Positions 56,823 to 64,000 of a stretch of DNA of 64,000 bases are shown piece by piece. The stretch's first letter is position 1, and the number at the start of each line of letters is the position of its first letter. The stretch covers positions 372,001-436,000 of the forward strand of contig JAUXZS010000028.1 of the NCBI GenBank assembly GCA_030692515.1, in the 5' to 3' direction. Made by a program: the position numbers and the translations under genes. This DNA is from Bacteroidota bacterium (GTDB taxonomy: Bacteria > Bacteroidota > Bacteroidia > B-17B0 > Aurantibacillaceae). Under the pieces are notes generated by a model, which saw nothing but the letters and a program-made list of their open reading frames with translations, was not told where the DNA came from and did not search any database.

Positions 56823-57670
56823 TTATCTTGAGAATGATAATTAATTAAACCTTCTATTGGCGATTGTATAACATTAGCCATTTCATAACCGTGCTTGGTC
56901 GCAACTATAGCAACCAACTCTCTATAATAAAAACCTATTGAACCAACGGTATGCACCTTGTATGATTTTGAATTAGTATATTCATTTACCATATGAACAA
57001 AAAAAGAATCAAAGCATTCCAGTAAAATTTTTTCAGCAAATGGATGATCTTTGTTTTTCCCAACAAAAGTGCTTACAGATGCTAAATATCGGCTAGGCAT
57101 ATTTTTTTTGTAAACATTGTGTAAAATCTCTTCACGATTATAGCCTTCTTTTTCAAATCCTTTTTTTAATTCGGCTGGAAGATTTCCTTCAAAATATTCT
57201 CTTATAAAATTTTTACCTATTTGAGCCCCACTGCCATAATCGCCCCACAAATACCCAACAGATGGCACGTTTTCTACAATAAATTTGCCATCATATAAAC
57301 AACTATTGCTACCAGTTCCCAAAATACAAGCAATACCAGTATCCTTTTTACAAAGAGCCCTTGCCGCTGCCAACAAATCGTGCGAAACATTAATTTTGGG
57401 AACGTTTAAAGTAATTGTTAAACAATCTTCAATTAATTTGCAATTTTCAAATGTTGAACAGCCTGCGCCGTAGTAATGAATTATTTTAATTTTATTTAAT
57501 ACTTCAAGTAATTGAGGTTTTAGATTGTTTAAAATCTCCAGGCTTATTTGATCTATTGATTGAAAATAGGGATTAAAACCAATGGTTTTAATTCGTTTTA
57601 TGATTTCTGATCCCCTTAATAAAACCCAATCTGTTTTAGTAGAACCGCTATCTGCAATTAAAACATACAT
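56819..57670 (-). CDS. BadF/BadG/BcrA/BcrD-type ATPase, N-acetylglucosamine kinase-like
   Basis: The protein (283 aa from the ATG at 57670) has the actin/hexokinase-type phosphate loop IADSGSTKTDW and the second phosphate loop LGTGSNSCLYDG, and ends with an adenosine-site-like region (VHTVGSIGFYY). In Bacteroidota such proteins are close to N-acetylglucosamine/glucosamine kinases of cell-wall recycling; the exact sugar is inferred. The longer start at 57685 would lie inside the rpsP terminator and is rejected. Confidence 0.82.
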   Translation of the reverse strand: MYVLIADSGSTKTDWVLLRGSEIIKRIKTIGFNPYFQSIDQISLEILNNLKPQLLEVLNKIKIIHYYGAGCSTFENCKLIEDCLTITLNVPKINVSHDLLAAARALCKKDTGIACILGTGSNSCLYDGKFIVENVPSVGYLWGDYGSGAQIGKNFIREYFEGNLPAELKKGFEKEGYNREEILHNVYKKNMPSRYLASVSTFVGKNKDHPFAEKILLECFDSFFVHMVNEYTNSKSYKVHTVGSIGFYYRELVAIVATKHGYEMANVIQSPIEGLINYHSQDK

Positions 57671-57683
57671 GACGCAAAATAGC

Positions 57684-57713
57684 AAAAAAAAACCGCCAAT
57701 TAGCGGTTTTTTT
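57684..57713 (-). terminator. Terminator of rpsP
   Basis: Symmetric stem AAACCGC with GCGGTTT around CAATTA, with A- and T-tracts on both sides. It lies 17 bp after the rpsP stop and just before the start of the BadF-type gene. Confidence 0.88.
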
Positions 57714-57730
57714 AAATTTTATAAGAAAAA

Positions 57731-58294
57731 TTATGCTGGAGTTTCGTCTGTTGTAGGAGCGTCGCTTTCTGGAGCCTCTACACTTGGTGTATCTACAACC
57801 GGAGTTTCTACTACTGCCGAAGCTGCTTCCAGAGCTGCTGCATTTTTAGCGGCAATTTTAGCTGTCTTTGCTTCTTTAAATGCAGTTTCTGCTTTAAACT
57901 TATCCGAAGCTTTTTTAGTATCAGCTGATTTTAAATTATCTTTTTTACCAACAATTTTACCTGCTTTTTCCTCTAACCATTTGCTGAATTTTTGTTCAAC
58001 TTGAGCTTCAGTTAATGCTCCTTTTTTAACACCTTCTAATAAGTGTTTTTTCATCATAACACCTTTGTACGATAATATCGCACGACAAGTATCTGTTGGT
58101 TGAGCTCCTTTCATTAACCAATTCAAAGTTGAATCAAAGTCAATGTCAATTGTTGCGGGGTTTGAATTAGGGTTATAAACGCCTAATTTTTCAATAAACT
58201 TTCCATCGCGAGGTGCACGACCATCCGCAACTACTACATGAAAGAATGCTGAATCCTTTTTACCATGTCTTTGTAGTCTAATCTTTACTGCCAT
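57731..58294 (-). CDS. rpsP: 30S ribosomal protein S16 with long C-terminal extension
   Basis: Residues 1-80 are S16 ([40 protein letters not shown]). S16 alone is 80-90 aa in most bacteria, but here the protein has 187 aa. The added part is a Lys-rich helix region (about 85-150) followed by a Val/Pro/Glu/Thr-rich acidic tail. Such tails are seen in other Bacteroidota. The protein stabilises the 30S 5' domain. It is read alone, without the usual rimM-trmD-rplS neighbours. Confidence 0.96.
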   Translation of the reverse strand: MAVKIRLQRHGKKDSAFFHVVVADGRAPRDGKFIEKLGVYNPNSNPATIDIDFDSTLNWLMKGAQPTDTCRAILSYKGVMMKKHLLEGVKKGALTEAQVEQKFSKWLEEKAGKIVGKKDNLKSADTKKASDKFKAETAFKEAKTAKIAAKNAAALEAASAVVETPVVDTPSVEAPESDAPTTDETPA

Positions 58295-58321
58295 TTTTTT
58301 AAGTTTTTTAAATTAAGGCTG

Positions 58322-58351
58322 CAAATATCGTAAAATAATCTGTTTTAACAA
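58322..58351 (-). promoter_or_regulatory. Promoter of rpsP
   Basis: On the minus strand TTG (58351-58349) is followed after 19 bases by GATATTTG (58329-58322). This has one mismatch to the Bacteroidota -7 consensus. It lies 28 bp before the rpsP start. Confidence 0.55.
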
Positions 58352-58367
58352 AAAAAACATAAATATA

Positions 58368-58397
58368 TTGCCATACACGAGAAAAGTTATAATTTTG
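58368..58397 (+). promoter_or_regulatory. Promoter of the universal stress protein gene
   Basis: TTG at 58368-58370 and TAATTTTG at 58390-58397 are separated by exactly 19 bases, a full match to TTG-N19-TAnnTTTG. The start codon is 18 bp further on. Confidence 0.8.
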
Positions 58398-58415
58398 CGT
58401 TAAACATCATCCAAT

Positions 58416-59243
58416 ATGCAAGTTAAAGAAAGAGGTATCATTTTAGTCCCAATAGATTTTACTAAACAATCGTTATTAGCTGTAAAGCAATCGTATAATT
58501 TAGCGAAATACACGCACTCAAAGATAATTTTACTACATGTTTATACGAAAACAGGGGAAGAAAGCTACGACGCTTTAAACAAGCTTACTAAACAAACAGA
58601 GCAAGAAAGTGGCGTGCCAACTGAGTTTATGAATGTTAAAGGCGATATTTATGAAGAAGTTGATAGAGTTGCTGAGGAGGTAGGTGCTACTTTAATAATA
58701 GCGGGATTAGAAAGCCATATGAGATTCAGAAACATTATGGGTTCTAGTGCTAGCAAGCTTATTAGAAAAGCTCCATGTCCGGTTATTACTATTAGAGGGG
58801 ATGAACATCGTGATGGGGTAGAAAATATTTTATTACCCTTAGACCTTTCTACAGAAACCCGCGAAAAAGTAGACGCAGCTGTTCAATTTGCTCAATATTT
58901 TGGTGCGAGTATTCGTATTATAGGAGTTTTTGATCCGGCAGACGCTGCCTACGAAAATCAATTACTTGCCTATTCTCACCAAGTAAAACAATTCATAAAA
59001 AGCAAAGGTATTTCTTGTACAAACAAATCTATTCCTGCTAAAGATGTAGCCGAAACAGTTGTAGAATACGCCAATAAAATTGAAACAGATTTAATCATGA
59101 TTATGAATAAACCAGGTTTAAATGTTGGTGAGTTTTTTAGTGGAACAGATGCTCAACGAATTGTTGACATTAGTAATATTCCTGTAATGACGCTTCAGCC
59201 AATGAAAAGAGAAAGTTTAACTCATTTTGGAACTGGTTTTTAA
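58416..59243 (+). CDS. Tandem universal stress protein
   Basis: The 275-aa protein carries two Usp domains (about residues 8-147 and 150-265). The first keeps the ATP-binding pattern MGSSASKLIRKAPCPVITI (G-x2-...-G-x9-S type). In the second, the equivalent FSGTDAQRIVDISNIPVMTL is degenerate, so only one site may bind nucleotide. It is cytoplasmic and usually induced by stress or stationary phase. It is monocistronic with its own promoter and a terminator. Confidence 0.92.
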   Translation: MQVKERGIILVPIDFTKQSLLAVKQSYNLAKYTHSKIILLHVYTKTGEESYDALNKLTKQTEQESGVPTEFMNVKGDIYEEVDRVAEEVGATLIIAGLESHMRFRNIMGSSASKLIRKAPCPVITIRGDEHRDGVENILLPLDLSTETREKVDAAVQFAQYFGASIRIIGVFDPADAAYENQLLAYSHQVKQFIKSKGISCTNKSIPAKDVAETVVEYANKIETDLIMIMNKPGLNVGEFFSGTDAQRIVDISNIPVMTLQPMKRESLTHFGTGF

Positions 59244-59286
59244 AATTATTAGGACCAGAACACAGATTTACAGAATAAACAGATTT

Positions 59287-59315
59287 GCACGGATTTTTAT
59301 TCGTGCATTTTTTTG
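59287..59315 (+). terminator. Terminator of the universal stress protein gene
   Basis: GCACG...CGTGC stem with a 10-base loop, followed by ATTTTTTTTG on the plus strand, 43 bp after the usp stop. Confidence 0.65.
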
Positions 59316-59335
59316 TTGTAACTATTACAAAATAA

Positions 59336-59362
59336 AAAAGAGCCCTTATTCAAAGCTCTTTT
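59336..59362 (-). terminator. Terminator of the PhaB-type gene
   Basis: AAAAGAGC...GCTCTTTT stem with an 11-base loop. On the minus strand it is followed by a T-rich tract. It lies about 60 bp after the reductase stop. Confidence 0.7.
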
Positions 59363-59423
59363 AAAAAAATAGTATCTGCGACAATCAGTCTAATCCGTCA
59401 AATCTGTGTTACATAGTCTATGC

Positions 59424-60173
59424 CTAATAAACATGCTGCCCGCCGTTAATGCTATAATTAGCACCGGTAATAAAACTTGTTTCTTCGCTAGCTAAAAAGC
59501 TTACCAGATGTGCTACCTCATGCGTTCCTCCTAATCTTCCCATTGGAACCTGAGCAATAATTTGTGTTAAAACCTTCTCGGGCACAGCCATAACCATATC
59601 TGTTGCTATATATCCGGGAGAGATGGTATTAACTGTAATACCGTATTTAGCTACTTCCATAGCTAATGATTTTGTAAAGCCATGCATACCTGCTTTTGCA
59701 GCGCTATAATTTGTTTGTCCGAATTGCCCACGTTGCCCATTTACAGAGGAAATATTTATAATACGCCCGAAATTTCTTTCTATCATACCGTCAACCACCT
59801 GCCTGGTGCAATTAAAAACGCTATTAAGGTTGGTATTAACAACATCGTACCAATCTTCTTTTTTCATTTTTGCCAATCTACCATCACGAGTAATACCGGC
59901 ATTATTCACCAATGTATCAATAGTACCAACTTCTTGCTCAATATTTTTTATCATTTCGCCGGCACTTTCAAAATCACTAACGTCACCATAAAAAAGTTTA
60001 ATATCAAAGCCTTCTCCTTTCATCATCTCCATCCATTTATCGGCCTTTTCTTTTGTATGATAGTTTCCAACAACTCTATACCCATCTTTATGTAACTCCT
60101 TACACATTGCGGTTCCTAGCCCACCTGTAGCGCCAGTAATTAAAACTGTTCGTTTGTTGTTGCTCTTTTCCAT
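59424..60173 (-). CDS. phaB: Acetoacetyl-CoA reductase-like short-chain dehydrogenase (PhaB/FabG type)
   Basis: The 249-aa SDR enzyme has the nucleotide loop TGATGGLGTAM, NNAG, the catalytic Ser (INISSVNG) and YSAAKAG (Tyr-x3-Lys). The MEKSNNKRTVLITG start and the overall sequence are closer to PhaB-type acetoacetyl-CoA reductases than to housekeeping FabG, which is a judgment from pattern only. It would make (R)-3-hydroxybutyryl-CoA. It is followed upstream on the same strand by a MaoC hydratase, which supports a role in hydroxyacyl-CoA or polyester metabolism. Confidence 0.8.
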   Translation of the reverse strand: MEKSNNKRTVLITGATGGLGTAMCKELHKDGYRVVGNYHTKEKADKWMEMMKGEGFDIKLFYGDVSDFESAGEMIKNIEQEVGTIDTLVNNAGITRDGRLAKMKKEDWYDVVNTNLNSVFNCTRQVVDGMIERNFGRIINISSVNGQRGQFGQTNYSAAKAGMHGFTKSLAMEVAKYGITVNTISPGYIATDMVMAVPEKVLTQIIAQVPMGRLGGTHEVAHLVSFLASEETSFITGANYSINGGQHVY

Positions 60174-60242
60174 GATTTTAGTTTTTTAAAATTTAATTAA
60201 AATTAAACTGCAAATGTTTTAATAAAGTAATTGTTATGTTAT

Positions 60243-60647
60243 TTAAATTTTATCATTATTCAATACAGTGGCTTCTCCGCTGGTGCAAAGATTACCGGTG
60301 GTTTTATCTTTTATGGTTGTTTCAACAATTGCTCTATGTTTATCTTTAAGAATTTCTTTTACAGTAAATACGGCTTCGTAAGTTGTATCAACATACATGG
60401 GCTTTAAAAAATTTAAAGTTTGTTTTAAATAAATAGTTCCTTCGCCCGGGAACAAAGTGCCAAATACTTTACTAAATAGTGATGCGCTTAGCATACCGTG
60501 CATTATTGGACGTTTAAACATGGTTGTAGCCGCATATTCTGCATTGGTATGCACAGGGTTTTTATCACCTGTTACTTCTGCAAAACGGTTAACTTCTTCT
60601 TGTGAAAATTTGAACTCATGAGTAAATACTTGGTTAACTTCTATCAT
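60243..60647 (-). CDS. MaoC-like (R)-specific enoyl-CoA hydratase (PhaJ type)
   Basis: The 134-aa hot-dog protein has the hydratase motif with D28 and H33 (GDKNPVHTN), followed by FKRPIMHGMLSASLFS, characteristic of (R)-specific enoyl-CoA hydratases. These convert trans-2-enoyl-CoA to (R)-3-hydroxyacyl-CoA. It lies 69 bp upstream of the PhaB-type gene in the same direction. No PHA synthase is in the window. Confidence 0.88.
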   Translation of the reverse strand: MIEVNQVFTHEFKFSQEEVNRFAEVTGDKNPVHTNAEYAATTMFKRPIMHGMLSASLFSKVFGTLFPGEGTIYLKQTLNFLKPMYVDTTYEAVFTVKEILKDKHRAIVETTIKDKTTGNLCTSGEATVLNNDKI

Positions 60648-60733
60648 AATAAAGATTTAGAAAAATAAATGTAAAACAAAAAATGATTAAAAAAAAGAAT
60701 AACTTAACTTTACCCCAAAATCTTTAATCGCAC

Positions 60734-61912
60734 ATGGACTATTCTAAAATTATTTTAAACAAAGGCAAAGAGTTTTCTATGCAACGTATGCACCCTTGGG
60801 TATTTTCGGGTGCCATAGCAAAAAAGGATAGCACCCTAGCTGATGGTGATATTGTTGAAATATATTCCCACCAAAACCAGTACTTGGGAACAGGTTATTA
60901 TTCGGGTGGCGGTAGCATTTCGGTAAGAATAATCTCTTTTGTAAAAACAATCATTAACGAAGATTTTTGGTTCGATAAAATAAATAAAGCTTACCAATAC
61001 CGCTTACAACTTTCAATATTAAACCCTACTACCAATGTTTGCCGTTTATTTTTTGGAGAAGGCGATGGCGTACCTGGATTAATTTTAGATTATTACGATG
61101 GCAATGTAGTTTTTCAAGCCCATTCGTGGGGCGTTTATTTACAAAAAGATAATATTGCCAATGCCATTAAAAAAGTTTTAGGCAGTTCTTTAAAAAGCAT
61201 TTACGATAAAAGTGCCGAAACCCTTTCAAAACACCATGCCGAAAAATCGGTTAACGGTTTTATTTTTGGTACAGACGAAGAAATTATTGTAAAAGAAAAC
61301 AATCATTTATTTAAAATTGATTTTATTAACGGACAAAAAACCGGTTTCTTTATTGACCAACGCGACAATAGAAAATTACTAGCTGATTATAGTAAAGGTA
61401 AAGCTGTATTAAACACTTTTTGTTATACCGGTGGCTTTTCTGTATACTCTGCTGCTGCTGGCGCAACCATTGTTCATTCTGTAGATTCTAGTCAAAGTGC
61501 TATTACTATGTGTGATAAAAACATGGAGTTGAACAATATCAAAAACAACGAAAGCTACGCCATTGATACTTTTGATTTTTTAAAAGACAAACAAAACATT
61601 TATGATGTTATTGTGTTAGATCCTCCTGCCTTTGCAAAGAGCAGAGATAGTAAACACAATGCAGTAATTGGCTATAAACGTTTAAATGCATTGGCAATTA
61701 AACTCATAAAACCAAACGGAATTATTTTTACATTTAGCTGTAGTGGCGTGGTAGATAAATATTTATTTTACAACACAATTACAGCGGCAGCAATTGAAGC
61801 AAGAAGAAATGTAAAAATTCTTCATTATTTAATTCAACCGGCCGACCATCCGGTGACACCTTATTTTGCAGAAGGAGAATACTTAAAAGGGATGGTGTTA
61901 TGGGTAGAATAG
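60734..61912 (+). CDS. rlmI: 23S rRNA (cytosine) methyltransferase RlmI-like
   Basis: The 392-aa protein has a PUA domain (about 1-80, with MQRMHPWVFSGAI), then a class I methyltransferase with the loop LNTFCYTGGFSVYSAAAGA and the DPPAFAKS motif. The C-terminal part has HYLIQPADHPVTPYFAEG. This is the RlmI/YccW family that makes 5-methylcytosine in 23S rRNA (C1962 in E. coli). It is divergent from the hydratase gene. Confidence 0.92.
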   Translation: MDYSKIILNKGKEFSMQRMHPWVFSGAIAKKDSTLADGDIVEIYSHQNQYLGTGYYSGGGSISVRIISFVKTIINEDFWFDKINKAYQYRLQLSILNPTTNVCRLFFGEGDGVPGLILDYYDGNVVFQAHSWGVYLQKDNIANAIKKVLGSSLKSIYDKSAETLSKHHAEKSVNGFIFGTDEEIIVKENNHLFKIDFINGQKTGFFIDQRDNRKLLADYSKGKAVLNTFCYTGGFSVYSAAAGATIVHSVDSSQSAITMCDKNMELNNIKNNESYAIDTFDFLKDKQNIYDVIVLDPPAFAKSRDSKHNAVIGYKRLNALAIKLIKPNGIIFTFSCSGVVDKYLFYNTITAAAIEARRNVKILHYLIQPADHPVTPYFAEGEYLKGMVLWVE

Positions 61913-61968
61913 ATAAACAATTATCACATTAATCTGTTTTATTTAAAACAAAGAATAAATTTGTAACA

Positions 61969-63111
61969 ATGATTTTAGACAAACATAATCCTAAAGAGTT
62001 AATAAATAATTCAACCTATTCTAAAGAATTAAAAGCTATTGCAACAAAAGTTTTTAATGACGAACGCATCTCTTTTGAAGAAGGCGTTTTACTATATAAA
62101 GAAGCGGAGTTAGGTTTTCTTGGCACTTTGGCAAATTATGTTCGCGAGAAAAAAAATGGCAATTACGTTTATTTTAATCACAATTTTCATGTTGAACCTA
62201 CCAACGTTTGTGTATATAGTTGTTCGTTTTGCTCCTACTCTCGTTTAATCAAAAACCGCGATCAAGGTTGGGAATTATCTATTGAACAAATAATGGATAT
62301 TATTAAAAAGTATGATGATAAAGCCGTTACCGAAGTTCACATAACGGGTGGCGTTGTGCCAAAACAAGATTTAGCTTTTTATACAGATTTATTTCGCGAA
62401 ATAAAAAAACATAGACCGGACTTGCATATTAAAGCACTTACTCCGGTTGAATTTCATTATATCTTTAAAAAAGCAAAATTAAGTTACGAAGATGGCTTAA
62501 AACTTATGACTGAGGCAGGCCTAGATAGTTTGCCTGGTGGCGGGGCTGAGATTTTTGATGAGGCCATTAGAGATAAAATTGCAGGCGGAAAGTGTTCTAC
62601 AGATGAATGGTTATCTATTCACGAAATTTGGCACAATATGGGGAAATACTCAAACGCCACAATGTTGTATGGGCATATAGAAACATTTGAACATAGAATT
62701 GATCACATGGATAGACTGCGTAAACTGCAAGATAAAACAAATGGTTTTAACGCTTTTATCCCTCTTAAATTTAGAAACAAAGAAAATGAAATGTCGCATG
62801 TGCCAGAAGTAAGTGTAATTGAAGACTTACGCAATTATGCAATTTCGAGAATTTATTTAGATAATTTTCCTCATATAAAAGCTTATTGGGCAATGATAGG
62901 AAGAAATACAGCACAACTTTCTTTAAATTTTGGCACTGATGATTTAGATGGTACAATTGATGATACCACCAAAATATACAGCATGGCTGGTTCTGAAGAA
63001 CAAAATCCAAAATTAACTACACAAGAATTAGTTGACCTTATAAAAACCGTTGGGCGCACACCGGTAGAAAGAGATACACTTTATAATGTTGTGAAAGAGT
63101 TTGCATCATAA
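61969..63111 (+). CDS. mqnE: Aminofutalosine synthase MqnE
   Basis: The 380-aa radical SAM enzyme has the iron-sulfur motif C-x3-C-x2-C in VCVYSCSFCSYSR, HITGGVVPK and the conserved SLPGGGAEIF and NATMLYGHIET segments. MqnE joins chorismate-derived 3-enolpyruvylbenzoate with SAM to make aminofutalosine in the futalosine route to menaquinone. A TAAATTTG element just upstream suggests a very short leader. The near presence of ubiX is in line with menaquinone synthesis. Confidence 0.95.
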   Translation: MILDKHNPKELINNSTYSKELKAIATKVFNDERISFEEGVLLYKEAELGFLGTLANYVREKKNGNYVYFNHNFHVEPTNVCVYSCSFCSYSRLIKNRDQGWELSIEQIMDIIKKYDDKAVTEVHITGGVVPKQDLAFYTDLFREIKKHRPDLHIKALTPVEFHYIFKKAKLSYEDGLKLMTEAGLDSLPGGGAEIFDEAIRDKIAGGKCSTDEWLSIHEIWHNMGKYSNATMLYGHIETFEHRIDHMDRLRKLQDKTNGFNAFIPLKFRNKENEMSHVPEVSVIEDLRNYAISRIYLDNFPHIKAYWAMIGRNTAQLSLNFGTDDLDGTIDDTTKIYSMAGSEEQNPKLTTQELVDLIKTVGRTPVERDTLYNVVKEFAS

Positions 63112-63194
63112 GCGAACATGTTTTTCTAGATACGCATAAATTGTTTACACAAAAAAAACCGTAACTTTAAACAAGCTAAAACTTGTTTTTTGTA

Positions 63195-63866
63195 ATGAGG
63201 TTTTTATTTATCATACCAATTTTCTTTTCGTTTATTGTTTTATCTCAAGACAATAATAAATCGGTTTTTACATTAAAACCTGCATTAGGTATTAATGGTT
63301 GCCAAATTCATGGCGATAATTATAGTGGCTATGATAAGCTAGGTTTTTTTGCGGGAATTGCTGTAAATGCTCATTTAAAGGGAAAAACAAGTTTAGATAT
63401 TGGATTTTATTTCTCGCAAAAGGGAGCCCGACATAATCCAAAACCAGCTAAAAATGATTTCTCGTACTACCGATTAAATTTAAATTATATAGACCTACCC
63501 CTTTTATTAAAGTTTAATGTAAACCCCGTTTATTTTATCACCGTTGGCCCATCAATAGCCTACTTAATCAACTATAATGAAAATATAGATTACGTTGATT
63601 TTACCGGCGTCTATAAATTTAATAGATTTGAAACAGGCGTAAACATTGGTTTGGGTAGAAAAATATTAAAAGATAAATTTTTTATTGAAGTACGAAGTTC
63701 TAATTCTATAACTTCAATAAGAGAATATGGACAATTAGCCAATCTGGTTTTTTATCCCAACCCGGTGGCTCGTTTTTTTAATAAAGGATTTTACAACAAT
63801 ATACTCACCTTATTGTTATCCTATAACATAGATTTTAAAAAGAAAAGTGAAACACAACAACCATAA
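63195..63866 (+). CDS. Outer-membrane beta-barrel protein (PorT-like)
   Basis: Starting at the ATG 63195 (a TTG lies 12 bp earlier), the 223-aa protein has a signal peptide (FLFIIPIFFSFIVLS-QD). An 8-stranded barrel pattern follows: alternating hydrophobic residues, LGFFAGIAVNAHLKG, YIDLPLLLKFN, FETGVNIGLG. It looks like the PorT/OmpA-barrel family common in Bacteroidota. Its 3' end overlaps the start of ubiX by 20 bp. Confidence 0.75.
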   Translation: MRFLFIIPIFFSFIVLSQDNNKSVFTLKPALGINGCQIHGDNYSGYDKLGFFAGIAVNAHLKGKTSLDIGFYFSQKGARHNPKPAKNDFSYYRLNLNYIDLPLLLKFNVNPVYFITVGPSIAYLINYNENIDYVDFTGVYKFNRFETGVNIGLGRKILKDKFFIEVRSSNSITSIREYGQLANLVFYPNPVARFFNKGFYNNILTLLLSYNIDFKKKSETQQP

Positions 63867-64000
63867 AATTGCTATTGCCGTTACAGGCGCCAGTGGCAGC
63901 GTTTACGCAAAAGTATTGTTAGATAAACTTGTTTTATTGCAAGAACAAACAACAGAAATTAGTTTGGTTTTTAGCGATAATGCAAAAGATGTTTGGCAAC
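63847..64000 (+). CDS. ubiX: UbiX-family flavin prenyltransferase (5' part)
   Basis: GTG at 63847 opens a frame that runs off the right edge (51 codons visible). It has the FMN-binding start KIAIAVTGASGSVYAKVLLD, typical of UbiX, and VFSDNAKDVW. UbiX makes prenylated FMN for UbiD-type decarboxylases. Beside mqnE it may serve the late decarboxylation of futalosine menaquinone synthesis. The start overlaps the barrel gene by 20 bp, so GTG is a best guess. Confidence 0.85.
   Translation, partial: MKHNNHKIAIAVTGASGSVYAKVLLDKLVLLQEQTTEISLVFSDNAKDVWQ

Larger units (their letters stand above)
59259..59410. repeat. Palindromic intergenic repeat with internal terminators
   Basis: Outer inverted arms AACACAGATTT (59259-59269) and AAATCTGTGTT (59400-59410), with related inner words ACAGATTTGCACGGAT and ATCCGTCAAATCTG. 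It fills the gap between the convergent usp and PhaB-type genes and surrounds both terminators listed below. Confidence 0.6.

Noticed and set aside
57671-57685. Longer start of the BadF-type kinase gene
   Set aside because: It falls inside the rpsP terminator; the conserved IADSGSTKTDW lies right after the ATG at 57670.

Overview
The window is AT-rich and reads as a member of the phylum Bacteroidota. The signs are a T9SS-type SprB-repeat surface protein, a Bacteroidota-style RHS protein, TTG-N19-TAnnTTTG promoters, almost no Shine-Dalgarno sequences, the futalosine menaquinone enzyme MqnE, a DUF1015 gene beside serA, and many lipoproteins and outer-membrane barrels. Nothing here fixes the family or genus.

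Region 1 (1-4.4 kb) is accessory: the tail of a small gene, a D12-class adenine DNA methylase, a large RecA-like P-loop ATPase in TAATG overlap, and small hypotheticals. Region 2 (4.4-24.1 kb, minus strand) is one compact ~20 kb operon. In transcription order it encodes a small secreted protein, a SprB-repeat surface protein, an OmpH/Skp-like chaperone, a lipoprotein, a two-part SpvB/RHS-associated protein split by a -1 frameshift at A_AAA_AAC, a short exported protein, a giant Cys-rich RHS protein ending in a papain-like (permuted His...Cys) putative toxin, and a lipoprotein that is the likely immunity protein. An orphan NarL/LuxR-type response regulator is divergent to it, across a 588-bp control region holding palindromes.

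Region 3 (25.3-30.4 kb, minus) is a small type II secretion/type IV pilus-like cluster: prepilin peptidase, GspG-, I-, J- and K-like pseudopilins, GspF, and a MORN-repeat protein. No assembly ATPase or secretin is present. Region 4 (30.4-34.75 kb) is the end of an integrative element: a block with seven GTTAAC palindromes, an unknown 400-aa protein, a ribbon-helix-helix/coiled-coil protein behind three 10-bp tandem repeats, a small membrane protein, an excisionase-like protein and a tyrosine recombinase beside the 3' end of tRNA-Glu. The left attachment copy is not visible, so the island may extend beyond the left edge and include everything before the tRNA.

Region 5 (34.75-64 kb) is ordinary chromosome: mgtE, an EamA transporter, YggS, DUF1015-serA, a FadL-like porin, proS, a glycosyltransferase, a MukF-MukE-MukB (MksBEF/Wadjet-core) SMC operon without a JetD nuclease gene, a spermidine synthase-like membrane protein, a TauE exporter, a BadF/BcrA-type sugar kinase, rpsP, a double universal stress protein, a PhaB/PhaJ-type pair, rlmI, mqnE, a beta-barrel protein and the start of ubiX. 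Several gaps between core genes hold 140-190 bp palindromic repeats.
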